NCBI GenBank assembly: GCA_022778805.1
Contig: JALFSN010000006.1
Location: forward strand, 279,008 to 343,007
Direction: 5' to 3'
From: Arcanobacterium sp.
Lineage (GTDB): Bacteria > Actinomycetota > Actinomycetes > Actinomycetales > Actinomycetaceae
Length of the DNA stretch: 64,000 nucleotides
Under the pieces are notes generated by a model. That model was not told the origin of the DNA. It saw only the letters and a list, made by a program, of their open reading frames with translations, and ran no database searches. Of the stretch, positions 17,775 to 26,192 are shown piece after piece (the first letter of the stretch is position 1; the number at the start of each line of letters is the position of its first letter). The translations under genes and the position numbers were made by a program.

Positions 17775-17844
17775 CCCCGAGCCGATTCGAACGGCCGACA
17801 CCCGCTTTAGGAGAGCGGTGCTCTATCCCCTGAGCTACGAGGGC
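17772..17844 (-). tRNA. tRNA-Arg (anticodon CCU)
   Basis: A complete cloverleaf reads on the minus strand. The 7-bp acceptor GCCCTCG/CGGGGGC has one G-U-type wobble. The D-arm is GCTC...GAGC-like, the anticodon stem CCGCT/AGCGG surrounds the loop CTCCTAA (anticodon CCT, reading AGG), and the T-arm GGCCG/CGGCT carries TTCGAAT. CCA is not encoded. AGG is a rare Arg codon in such genomes. Confidence 0.95.
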
Positions 17845-17993
17845 TTGAGTTTACTCGCGCATCTACTCTAGCTGAAGACCCCACAAAAGAGCTAGCAACT
17901 CACGCCCTCAAGAAACCCCTCAAAAACTTGCGCCGCACCTCAGTCACGCGCTTCAAGAAACTTGTACGAAAAGGAACTCGTACGGAATCGACC

Positions 17994-18725
17994 TCAGGAA
18001 ACCCGCACGAACTGATACGAGCCATAGAGCGATGTCTCTACGGTACCGACTCCCTCAGTCTGCGCGCCAATGATCTGGCCATTGCCCGCATAGATGGCAA
18101 TATGCTGCCCTGGCCACCACACCAAATCACCTGGCTTAGCCTCAGAGGCCGGAATCGACGTAAACGCTTGCGCGATGGAATCAGCACCGTGCGAAACAGA
18201 GATCCCCACATGTCCTAATACCCACATGACGAAGCCTGAGCAGTCCCATCCGGCGGGCGTAGAACCACCCCACACGTATGGCACGCCAATGCCCGTGCGG
18301 GCGACAGCTACAATCTCTGCCCCAAGAGACGGATCAGCAGGCGGCACGTACTGCTGCAGATGCGACCCTGAGCTACCAGTAGCAGCCGCAGAGCTGTCTT
18401 CGCTATTATCTGCGGAATCCGCCACAACCTTAGGAGCCGGTTTCACGCCAGCTTTCGCCACCGTAAACGCCCAGCCAGACTGATTGCCTTTCTGCGCACC
18501 ATCTTTGGCAGCAGACGCATCTTTAGATATCCCTTTGGCCAAATCAACCTTAGCGGCCACTACTTTATTAGCCTGCTGAGCAACACTTCCCGCTTCCGGC
18601 GCAGCGACAGCCATAGAGCTGCCAATCCCAAAGAAAGCCCCCGCCACAGTCGCCACTGCACATGCCTTAGCTCCTGGTTTAGCGGCAATTCCTTGCGCCG
18701 TCTTCACGATCGAATGCTTACCCAT
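17994..18725 (-). CDS. Secreted NlpC/P60 peptidoglycan hydrolase
   Basis: The 243-residue exported protein has a long signal region (hydrophobic ACAVATVAGAFFGIGSSMAVAAP), a Lys/Ala-rich, Ser-rich linker and a C-terminal NlpC/P60 domain (about 130-243). The nucleophile Cys is in WDCSGFVMWVLGHVGI and the His in GQHIAIYAGNG; PYVWGGSTPAGWDCSG is the family signature. It should cleave gamma-D-Glu to diamino-acid bonds in stem peptides. The frame extends to 18782, but the ATG at 18725 has GGGAG 5 nt upstream on the minus strand. A good promoter lies at 18788-18816. No separate cell-wall-binding domain is present. Confidence 0.9.
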   Translation of the reverse strand: MGKHSIVKTAQGIAAKPGAKACAVATVAGAFFGIGSSMAVAAPEAGSVAQQANKVVAAKVDLAKGISKDASAAKDGAQKGNQSGWAFTVAKAGVKPAPKVVADSADNSEDSSAAATGSSGSHLQQYVPPADPSLGAEIVAVARTGIGVPYVWGGSTPAGWDCSGFVMWVLGHVGISVSHGADSIAQAFTSIPASEAKPGDLVWWPGQHIAIYAGNGQIIGAQTEGVGTVETSLYGSYQFVRVS

Positions 18726-18787
18726 CCAAACTCCCATGCGTTTAGCGCGCACCCACATACGGGCACCCGTTCCACTGTCCACGAACC

Positions 18788-18816
18788 AGTATAAATGTAT
18801 TGCAACGAATTGTCAC
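18788..18816 (-). promoter_or_regulatory. Promoter of the NlpC/P60 gene
   Basis: On the minus strand GTGACA (18816-18811), a 17-nt spacer and TATACT (18793-18788) form a near-consensus vegetative promoter 63 nt upstream of the chosen start. The rest of the spacer up to 19062 holds no supported gene; it includes TGACGACGTCG-type words at 18850. Confidence 0.65.
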
Positions 18817-19062
18817 GATTTTATAACGGCGTCTTTATCATTTGTTTAGTGACGACGTCGCATGCACCTTTTCCTTGAAATTGAGCTGTTTTAAGGGTGA
18901 CGATGGAGGCGAAATAACGCCCCGAGAGGTCATCACCACCCCTTTCCGCAACTGTGCAATGCGTCGCATTACTAGACTTACGGCTCACATCGGCGTCACC
19001 TATCGTCACGACAGATCGCTACAACGACACGCACCTATCGCTGCAACCAATGCGCATCGACG

Positions 19063-19770
19063 TCACGAGCAAATATATATGCCCTTAGCGATGGCAACGG
19101 GTACCAGAAGTTCTTTGCCGTCCACTGCCACCACCACATCATCTCCGCGTCGGCCATGCACCGTAATTGACGCATGCGGACGCATCCCCGCAGCGGCAAA
19201 TACTGCGAGATCCTCCGGATCACTTTGTGCCCGCTCGGAAAACCTCACCACTTCACAGCTTTGGGGATCGATAGTTTTCGTCGCCACATCCGCTAACGAT
19301 TTCAAACCAGCCACAGCCCCATCCGGATAAGCAGGATTACCTTTTCCACACTTTTGCGGACGCGTCTGCGGAATTGGATTGCCGAACGGATCCGTCTGCG
19401 GATTTTTCAGCAACTCGTCGATTTTGTCAGCCACAGCATCACTCACCACGTGCTCCCAGCGGCATGCTTCATCGTGCACATGCGCCCAGTCGAGATTAAT
19501 CACGTCTAGTAGCAACCGCTCAGCCAAACGATGGCGGCGCATCACGGCTTCGGCGCGACAAAATCCATCATCCGTAAATTGAATCTGGCGTCCCGCCCCG
19601 ATGCGAAGCAGCCCATCGCGCTCAAGACGTGCCACCGTCTCCGATACCGTTGGCCCACTCTGCCCTAGCCGCTCCACAATCCGCGCCCGCAGCGCCGGCA
19701 CACCCTCTTCCTCAAGCTCATACACCGTCTTGAGATACATCTCAGTGGTGTCGATCAGTTCACCGCCCAC
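19063..19770 (-). CDS. DtxR/IdeR-family iron-dependent transcriptional regulator
   Basis: The 235-residue protein has the DtxR layout. An N-terminal winged helix (LRARIVERLGQSGPTVSETVARLERDGLL) is followed by a dimerisation/metal domain with the ancillary ligands H and E in RRHRLAERLL and H in WAHVHDEA, and the primary-site C, E and H in DEACRWEHV. The Met ligand is in TTEMYL. A C-terminal SH3-like domain follows (about 150-235). This full ligand set marks an iron (IdeR/DtxR) rather than a MntR sensor; such proteins repress iron uptake when Fe(II) is bound. The start is GTG with AGG about 7 nt before it. No target operator was recognised nearby. Confidence 0.92.
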   Translation of the reverse strand: MGGELIDTTEMYLKTVYELEEEGVPALRARIVERLGQSGPTVSETVARLERDGLLRIGAGRQIQFTDDGFCRAEAVMRRHRLAERLLLDVINLDWAHVHDEACRWEHVVSDAVADKIDELLKNPQTDPFGNPIPQTRPQKCGKGNPAYPDGAVAGLKSLADVATKTIDPQSCEVVRFSERAQSDPEDLAVFAAAGMRPHASITVHGRRGDDVVVAVDGKELLVPVAIAKGIYICS

Positions 19771-20056
19771 GTCACACCTGCCTTGTCGTCACGATTCATT
19801 CCACAGTCCTTATACAGTCCCATATTGCGCTGCATATCTCCATACTTCTATACACCTACAACGCCTCTGTATTGTGGAATTATTCTAGACTTCTCAGCGC
19901 GGACTGCACCCACAATCTCGATATTCACGAAATCTCGATTAAGACCCGCATATTATCCACAGCTTCAGCAACCGTCGCCATCCCCGCCAGCCTGGCCCCC
20001 TGCCAAGCCGACACCCCCACCAAGCTGGGCATCTCCGCCAGTCTGCCCTAGCCACG

Positions 20057-21622
20057 TTAGCTGACAGCCGACGCCAGCGAGTGAATAACGCAACGCCGCA
20101 CCGCTATTGTGCCATTCACAGATGCAAGCGAAATAGCTCGCCGAGCTTCATCGACATCGCACGGAAAAGTGAGCGAGGAGATGCATCGCTCTCCGCCGTC
20201 AATAAAAACCTCTATCGAAGCGCGATCAAGAAAAATTCGCAGCGAAAGCACACCGGAAGTTTTCGCTGGAGCTGAACGTTTACCACGGTTAGTACGAGAT
20301 GTGACCCCGCGATCAAGGACGACGCGCTGCGACTGCGAATCGTACGCGAGAAGCACATAGTGCGAATCCGACGTTTGCTGCACCAACATCGCTATAGTCT
20401 CACTGGATGACGCATCAAGATCAACGTCGCATTCTATTTCCACGCACTGCGCATTGTCCGCCAAGCGCAGCGTCTCATTTACGCCAATCTCAAATGAGCC
20501 GTAGTCTTTGCTCTCACATCGCAGCTTCTCAAGCTCTGCTATTGGCTTCGCCACAATATTTCCAGTGACGCCGGTACACAGTTCTCGCGGAAGCGCTAGC
20601 TGCCCACTCCACCCGTCTTCCCGCTGGCTTGCTAACGGGAGAGAAAAACCACCCATCCAGGCAAATACGATAAGACGACGATCTGGATCTGGAAGCCGCA
20701 GTGTCTGCCCTGCGTAATAATCATGCCCCCAATCTAGTGGCTGAATTTCTCCCTCGATAGCGAAATTTTCTCGGGGGCTCCACGTACCAGACACGTACCC
20801 CATGTTGTGCCCATTTCGGAAAGCATAGCCACGCAAACGATGTGGCCGGAGCGCGCCATAGATCAATACCCACTTTCCGCCAAGATAGATAAAATCAGGA
20901 CATTCGATCATCGACACGAGCGGATCTGGATCCTCATAAAGTACTTGCACAAATTCCCAGTGAATGAGATCGTCGGATTCGTATAGCCACACTTGCCCTC
21001 GTTGCTGCGATACCTGCTCCTGCCGCTGCGGAGTTTGCCCCTCCCGAACCGGCACGCCCACGCCAATAACCATTCGATACAGCGAACCATCCCGCCAAAT
21101 TTTTGGATCGCGGAAATCTTCAATGCCTTCTGGGGACTTCAGCACCACGCCGTACTTTTCAAAATGGATGCCATCAGCAGAGAGAGCGAGAATCTGCGAT
21201 TGCTTCTTTCCCTCACGGTCATCCACACCATTGAGCCATTGATTTCCAGTGTAGATAACGGCTAAATCTCCGTTTGGTGCCTCAATTGCCGAACCGGACC
21301 AACACCCACCTGAATCTTCCACAAGGCTTGGAGCTAACGCGATTGATTCATGTTTCCAGTGCACGAGATCTTCACTCGACACATGCCCCCAATGCATCGG
21401 CCCCCATTCGGGAGAAAACGGGTGGTGCTGATAAAACACGTGGTACGTGCCCTTGAAATACGCTACCCCATTAGGATCATTCATCCACCCAGCTGGCGGT
21501 GCAATATGAAAGGAAGGATACCACCGATGCTTCACCTGGCTAGCGCCGTCCCGTTGCGCACGTTGAGCACGCGCGAGTGCTATCGCATGTTTGCCATGCA
21601 CATCTGCCGAGATCTTCTCCAT
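20057..21622 (-). CDS. Sucrose-6-phosphate hydrolase / beta-fructofuranosidase (GH32)
   Basis: The 521-residue cytosolic enzyme has the three GH32 acidic residues: nucleophile Asp in GWMNDPNGVAYF, transition-state Asp in FRDPKIW and acid/base Glu in MIECPDF. A C-terminal beta-sandwich (from about residue 370) includes SLRIFLDRASIEVFIDGGE. It has no signal peptide, so it acts on sugar already imported. It is the last gene of the lacI, permease, hydrolase locus. Because the neighbouring transporter is a proton symporter, free sucrose rather than sucrose-6-P is the likelier substrate. The frame opens at a GTG (21661), but the ATG at 21622 fits better. Confidence 0.92.
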   Translation of the reverse strand: MEKISADVHGKHAIALARAQRAQRDGASQVKHRWYPSFHIAPPAGWMNDPNGVAYFKGTYHVFYQHHPFSPEWGPMHWGHVSSEDLVHWKHESIALAPSLVEDSGGCWSGSAIEAPNGDLAVIYTGNQWLNGVDDREGKKQSQILALSADGIHFEKYGVVLKSPEGIEDFRDPKIWRDGSLYRMVIGVGVPVREGQTPQRQEQVSQQRGQVWLYESDDLIHWEFVQVLYEDPDPLVSMIECPDFIYLGGKWVLIYGALRPHRLRGYAFRNGHNMGYVSGTWSPRENFAIEGEIQPLDWGHDYYAGQTLRLPDPDRRLIVFAWMGGFSLPLASQREDGWSGQLALPRELCTGVTGNIVAKPIAELEKLRCESKDYGSFEIGVNETLRLADNAQCVEIECDVDLDASSSETIAMLVQQTSDSHYVLLAYDSQSQRVVLDRGVTSRTNRGKRSAPAKTSGVLSLRIFLDRASIEVFIDGGERCISSLTFPCDVDEARRAISLASVNGTIAVRRCVIHSLASAVS

Positions 21623-21806
21623 ATGCTCGTTTCCCACTTTACCACTCTCCACTTTCCGCACGTTTTATCACCAAGCACCAGTCTTTTATGGCTTTATGGC
21701 AGTAGCTATGCCAGCACAGCGTTTATATCTGTGCGATGTTTTAGTGACGCCTGCAACTCTTTAGTGACGTCGTAAAGAATTATCTGCCATTATCTGTCAT
21801 TGCCGT

Positions 21807-23077
21807 CTATTGCTGTAGGCCAGCTTCCCCAGAAGGAGAGGCATGATAGGTGTGTTCATCTTTTTCTAAGAGTAGGAATGCCCAGATCGCTGCCACTGCG
21901 ACGACGCCTACGATCACGAAAAACGTCGGCTGATACCCAATGCGATCGCGCAGCGAACCCAACGGCGCGGAAAGGATAATATTTCCCACCTGCGACGCGA
22001 GATTGAATGCGACTAAATAGAGCGTAGCCGACAGGCTGGAACTAAAGTGGAGCGAAAAGTATTCAAAAATCCCCAAAACGAAAAGCGGAACTTCTAGCGA
22101 GTGAAAAAGCTTGGCACATGAGATGAGGATGGCCGTATCAAACAATCCACACAGGAGGATGCGAACTAGCATGACAGCAACCCCGAGGAGCAGCGTCTTG
22201 CGCGCGCCTAATCTGCGTACAGCAATGGCGACGACGCTCATCATAATCGCTTCGAGGAAGACTTGAATGGAGTTCAGCACACCATACGCATTCTGCCCCA
22301 TGGCTTCCGTGTCGAAAAGAGAGGTGTAAAACGCCGGAAACATTTGTTGATCAAACACCGTGTAGAACGTCCACGAGAGAAATACAAAACCAATCACTAT
22401 CCACACGCGAGCGTTGCCTAGCAAACTCACCATCTCGTTTAGTGACGGCGTACTAGCAGCAGCACGCGAGCTCTGATTGTCCTCCGTCTCCGGATGCCAG
22501 AAGATCTGAATGGCAAGCTCCACTACCCCTAAGCATGAACCAATCCAAAAAAGCATGTAGGGATTTATCGGGAATAGCAGGCCAGCAGCAAGAGCGACGA
22601 TAGCATATCCGAAAGACCCCCACATCCGAGCCTGCCCAAATTCAAAGCCGTGACGTCTACTTAGGCGTTCAACATATGCCTCAAACAGACCAGTACTCCC
22701 AATGAATCCGGCAGAGAGAAATACGCCACCGACGGCAGCGCCAAGCACCAGATTCATCTTGAGCAGTGGAGCGTAGACGAACTGCACGAATGGCCCCGCA
22801 AGTGCCATGATTGCCGAAACGAATATCAGTAAAGTGCGTTTGAGATCCAATTTATCTTGGATAAATCCATAGATCACCATGAGCGGAAGAGTGCACGCGC
22901 CATTGATGGCATAGATGATGCCTACTTCTCCCCCGTTGAGTTGAAGTCCGCCCGCCTCCGACGTCAGCCAAATCTGGAAGAACGACCACCAAATTCCCCA
23001 CGAAGCAAAGTAGAGCAGTATTGTGGCTGACCCATTGAGATATGCGGGATTCGTTAGAAGTTTTTATACGTTTGCAT
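21807..23077 (-). CDS. LacY/CscB-type sugar:H+ symporter, 5' end frameshifted
   Basis: From 22880 leftwards an intact frame encodes an MFS oligosaccharide:H+ symporter (VIYGFIQDKLDLKR between TM2 and TM3, RMWGSFGYAIVALAAG in TM5, PLGSLRDRIGYQPTF near the end). No start codon exists upstream in that frame, although it continues with convincing TM1 sequence: AYLNGSATILLYFASWGIWW, then FFQIWL. The frame is closed by TAA at an A5 run (T run at 23061-23065 on the plus strand). Adding one A joins it to the ATG at 23077, giving a 423-residue protein, the normal size for CscB. So this is either a real one-base deletion (inactive or variable gene) or an assembly error. Sucrose is the likely substrate given the GH32 and LacI neighbours. 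Confidence 0.75.
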
Positions 23078-23116
23078 CGCCAACACTTTCTCCATTGAAA
23101 GAATGTCTTACTCCTA

Positions 23117-23132
23117 AGTTAATCGATTAACT
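23117..23132. promoter_or_regulatory. LacI-family operator, perfect 16-bp palindrome
   Basis: AGTTAATCGATTAACT is fully self-complementary with a central CG, the classic form of a LacI/GalR operator. The half-site CGATTAAC recurs at 23146-23153 inside a 6-bp dyad TTATTC/GAATAA (23138-23161), suggesting a second, weaker site. Both lie between the LacI gene and the permease. Confidence 0.75.
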
Positions 23133-23266
23133 GCACTTATTCAAACGATTAACCGAATAAAATTATGATGCTTGTCACATAAATGATGTGTCACGCTGAG
23201 GAGGTGTGACTCACCGACTCCCGCTGCGCTGCCCACGCCACGCTACCGAATCACATAAGCGCGCAC

Positions 23267-24274
23267 TCAGATCGACCGAACAGATCCGCGTTCTACCAGT
23301 TCCATTTCGACAATCGCCGACTCAACTGGCTGACCAGCAATAGCGCGAATCACAAGCGAGGCCGCACACTCTCCCATTTCCCGATACGGAAGACGCATCG
23401 TCGTCATCCCTGGATGTACGATGCCAGCAAGCTGTTCATCATCAAACGACATAATCGACACATCCTCCGGAATTCTTCGCCCTTGAGCTCGAAATCCTTC
23501 ATACAATCCAAAGGCAATGCGGTCGTTTGCCGCAAGCACAGCCGTGACGTCCGGAGCATCCTCAAAAATACGACGAGCAGCCTCATACCCCAGCGCAGGC
23601 TCCCACACATTGCCTGGCACTTCATATGCAAACGCCAGTTGCTGATCGTCCATTGCCTTGTCAATCCCACGAAAGCGAATCGGGATATTCACAGACCGTT
23701 CAGCGCCACTACTTTTTTCATGACGCCCCACCAGAGCAATACGCCGATGCCCACAATCCAGGAGGTACTGCATTGCCGTGTGACCGCCCGTCAATTCATC
23801 AGGTAGCACACTCGCGTGCCCATTTGATTGCCCATTAATGATCACCGTCGGCACCTGTATAGGAGAAAAAATATCCTGGACGGCGTGAGAATCCATCATT
23901 CCCACCAATAAACCATCTACGCCACGCCGACGTAACGCATCTACTGCACGCAGAAAACGCTGCTGATCTTTACCTGTTTCTACCATCATCACCGAGTAGT
24001 GACGACGCTCAGCTTCGTCTAGTAAACCGCGAATCATAGCTGACGCAAACCGAGTGACGATCACCTCATCAGAAATAAAGCCTAACGTCTGCGTTTTACC
24101 CATTCTCAGCCCGCGCGCATTATCGTTGCGCACATAGCCAACACGCTGAGCTGCTGCACGAACTCGTTCCACCGTTGCAGGGGAAAGCCTCGTCTCTTTC
24201 TCTGAAAGTGCAAGGCTCACCGTAGCCGTGGAGACGCCTACCTCACGTGCAATATCCGCCAGCGTCGGTCTCAT
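23267..24274 (-). CDS. LacI-family transcriptional regulator of the sucrose locus
   Basis: This 335-residue repressor starts with the LacI HTH and hinge (PTLADIAREVGVSTATVSLALSEKETRLSPATVERV, then AAAQRVGYVRNDNARGLR). The periplasmic-binding-like effector domain follows, with QYLLDCGHRRIALVGR and ICFDDE-type SIMSFDDEQLAGIVHPGMTTMRLPYREMG. The ATG at 24274 is preferred over the GTG at 24283 because AGAGG sits 8 nt before it. All three genes of the locus read leftwards with the repressor first. The palindrome at 23117-23132 is its probable target. Confidence 0.9.
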   Translation of the reverse strand: MRPTLADIAREVGVSTATVSLALSEKETRLSPATVERVRAAAQRVGYVRNDNARGLRMGKTQTLGFISDEVIVTRFASAMIRGLLDEAERRHYSVMMVETGKDQQRFLRAVDALRRRGVDGLLVGMMDSHAVQDIFSPIQVPTVIINGQSNGHASVLPDELTGGHTAMQYLLDCGHRRIALVGRHEKSSGAERSVNIPIRFRGIDKAMDDQQLAFAYEVPGNVWEPALGYEAARRIFEDAPDVTAVLAANDRIAFGLYEGFRAQGRRIPEDVSIMSFDDEQLAGIVHPGMTTMRLPYREMGECAASLVIRAIAGQPVESAIVEMELVERGSVRSI

Positions 24275-24682
24275 CGCTATCACCTCTTGCTCGGTTTAAT
24301 CGGACTCCGCGTATTTTCAATTCTCAGCTTTCAGCCAGAAACACCTTTTATCCCACAGATATATTTCACCTTACACGCCCCAGCCTCAGAGACTTGGAAC
24401 CAATTTCAGGATATGCGCAGGACGATATATGCGGACACATCGCGGCAGCGACAGATTGCAGCAGCGAACTCTAGCACCCCCACCAAGCCGACATCCCCCA
24501 CCAAATATATGCACGCCTAGTACCAGGCGTGCATCTACCAGGCGCACACACCGCTACCACGTGTGCCTAGGTACCAAGCGTGCACCCTTTCCAGCCTAAT
24601 CAGCCTGAATCACGCCCGATCTGACTTTTTCGCCACGTGAACGTGCCACCGCTCAAACATCCGCGCGTGCCACAATAGCACT
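24275..24682. other. Spacer between lacI and serC with stem-loops
   Basis: No supported gene. Four diverged direct repeats of TACCANGCGTGCAC type occupy 24519-24585. They form two stem-loops: GCACGCC/GGCGTGC (24511-24517 with 24526-24532) and GCACAC/GTGTGC (24544-24549 with 24561-24566). Confidence 0.6.
24671..24676 (+). promoter_or_regulatory. Leaderless -10 element for serC
   Basis: CACAAT ends 6 nt before the serC ATG (24683), with no Shine-Dalgarno. The same CACAAT + 6 nt arrangement precedes the genes at 32963 and 45394. Confidence 0.5.
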
Positions 24683-25789
24683 ATGGCTAATTTTTCTCAG
24701 GAATCACTGCCCGCAGATGGACGATTCGGCTCGGGCCCCTCAAAAGTGCGCGAGGCCCAGGTGAAGGCTGTGACGGCGAGCCCACTAGGCACATCACACC
24801 GCAAACCACCTGTGAAAAATCTCGTCGGCAGTATTCGTGAGGGCATGCGCGAGCTGTTTTCACTACCAGACGGGTATGAAGTGCTGCTCGGCAACGGCGG
24901 CGCCACCGCTATCTGGGATGCCATCCCGTTCACGCTCGTCGAAAAGCGAGCTCAGTGCGCCGTAATCGGCGAATTCTCTCAAAAAGCAGCAAAAGAACTA
25001 AGCGCCGCTCCTTGGCTTGAGGGCGTTGAAGTGTTGCGCACTGAGCCAGGGACGATGATTCTCAACCACGCACACGAAGGCATCGACGCCTATCTCTACG
25101 CACACAACGAGACGTCCACCGGAGCGATGAGTCCACTCGTCCGCTACGGCACTGCTCCGATTTCTGGCGGTGACGACGGTGCTCTCACCATCGTGGATGG
25201 TACCAGCATCGCCGGAGGTGCTGTGTTTGATGTAGCGAATGTGGATTTCTACTACTTTTCTCCCCAAAAGTGCTTCGGCTCTGACGGCGGGCTTTGGATT
25301 GCTCTCGCATCTCCCGCCGCATTGGAGCGCATTGAACGCTTGGCGGCCGAGCGTTGGGTACCAGATTTTCTCAACCTACAGCTCGCCGTCAATAACTCAC
25401 GGAAAGATCAGACACTCAACACTCCCGCTGTTGCAACGATTGCCATGCTGGAAGCGCAAGTGCAGTGGATGCTAACTGGCGGCGGGCTAGCTGGAATGGA
25501 GGCTCGCAGTAAAGCGAGTTCCGATGCGGTCTACAGCTGGGCTAGCGAGCGCCCCTATGCGAATTCGTTTATTCAGCAGCCAGAGTATCGCTCTATCACC
25601 GTCACAACCACGGATTTTGATGAAGCAATTTCAGTGCCAGAGATTTCACGTCAGCTGCGGGAGGCTGGCGTAGTAGACGTGGATCCCTACCGCTCACTCG
25701 GCCGCAATCAGCTGCGCATCGCCACTTTCCCCGCAATCGAGACGGATGACGTGCTCAAGCTGCTCAGCTGCATTGACGCCTTAGTCTAG
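24683..25789 (+). CDS. serC: Phosphoserine aminotransferase
   Basis: The 368-residue PLP enzyme converts 3-phosphohydroxypyruvate and glutamate to phosphoserine in serine synthesis, and can also serve pyridoxal phosphate formation. Family features are the N-terminal DGRFGSGPSKVREAQ, the PLP phosphate-binding region LLGNGGATAIWDAIPF, and FYYFSPQKCFGSDGGLW containing the Schiff-base Lys. This is the actinobacterial SerC subtype. No serA or serB is adjacent. The message is probably leaderless. Confidence 0.93.
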   Translation: MANFSQESLPADGRFGSGPSKVREAQVKAVTASPLGTSHRKPPVKNLVGSIREGMRELFSLPDGYEVLLGNGGATAIWDAIPFTLVEKRAQCAVIGEFSQKAAKELSAAPWLEGVEVLRTEPGTMILNHAHEGIDAYLYAHNETSTGAMSPLVRYGTAPISGGDDGALTIVDGTSIAGGAVFDVANVDFYYFSPQKCFGSDGGLWIALASPAALERIERLAAERWVPDFLNLQLAVNNSRKDQTLNTPAVATIAMLEAQVQWMLTGGGLAGMEARSKASSDAVYSWASERPYANSFIQQPEYRSITVTTTDFDEAISVPEISRQLREAGVVDVDPYRSLGRNQLRIATFPAIETDDVLKLLSCIDALV

Positions 25790-26192
25790 AGCGACGTCTT
25801 AGCCTGGGCAGTCTGACGCAGAAGCAGAGCATGCACAGCTAATGAAACGCATGGAAAACGCAGCACAGTGCAATCTGCAATGCTGGTAGGTACCGTGATG
25901 ACAAGCCCACAGCCGTTTAGAGATGCAAGAACTAACTAGAGATACAAGAAACTCGTTAGAAATCTAGAAACTCGCGGCTCTACAGCTGATCGGGGCATAT
26001 CGCGTCTGCGCCCAAAAATTCCAGTGGGTGGGAGAGCAAACTCGCCAATGACTCTCCCACCCATCGCTGCTATGTGCGTACGCGCCTACCTGTGAGTGCA
26101 CGCCTGAGTTCGACGTCACGCCTTATGCGTCACGCCCGAACTCGCCGTCATCGCTATCGACGTCACGCCTCATGCACTCATCCAATCTGCAC
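25790..26192. other. Convergent spacer serC / purine permease
   Basis: No gene is supported. It holds local word repeats (AGATNCAAGAA and CTCGTTAGAAAT variants around 25919-25970), a strong hairpin at 26025-26063, and several TGACGTCACGCC-like words at 26113-26167. Confidence 0.55.
26025..26063. terminator. Hairpin terminator between serC and the purine permease
   Basis: A perfect 12-bp stem, TGGGTGGGAGAG (26025-26036) with CTCTCCCACCCA (26052-26063), and a 15-nt loop. On the minus strand it is followed by a T5 run within 10 nt, so it may serve the permease more than serC. Confidence 0.7.
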
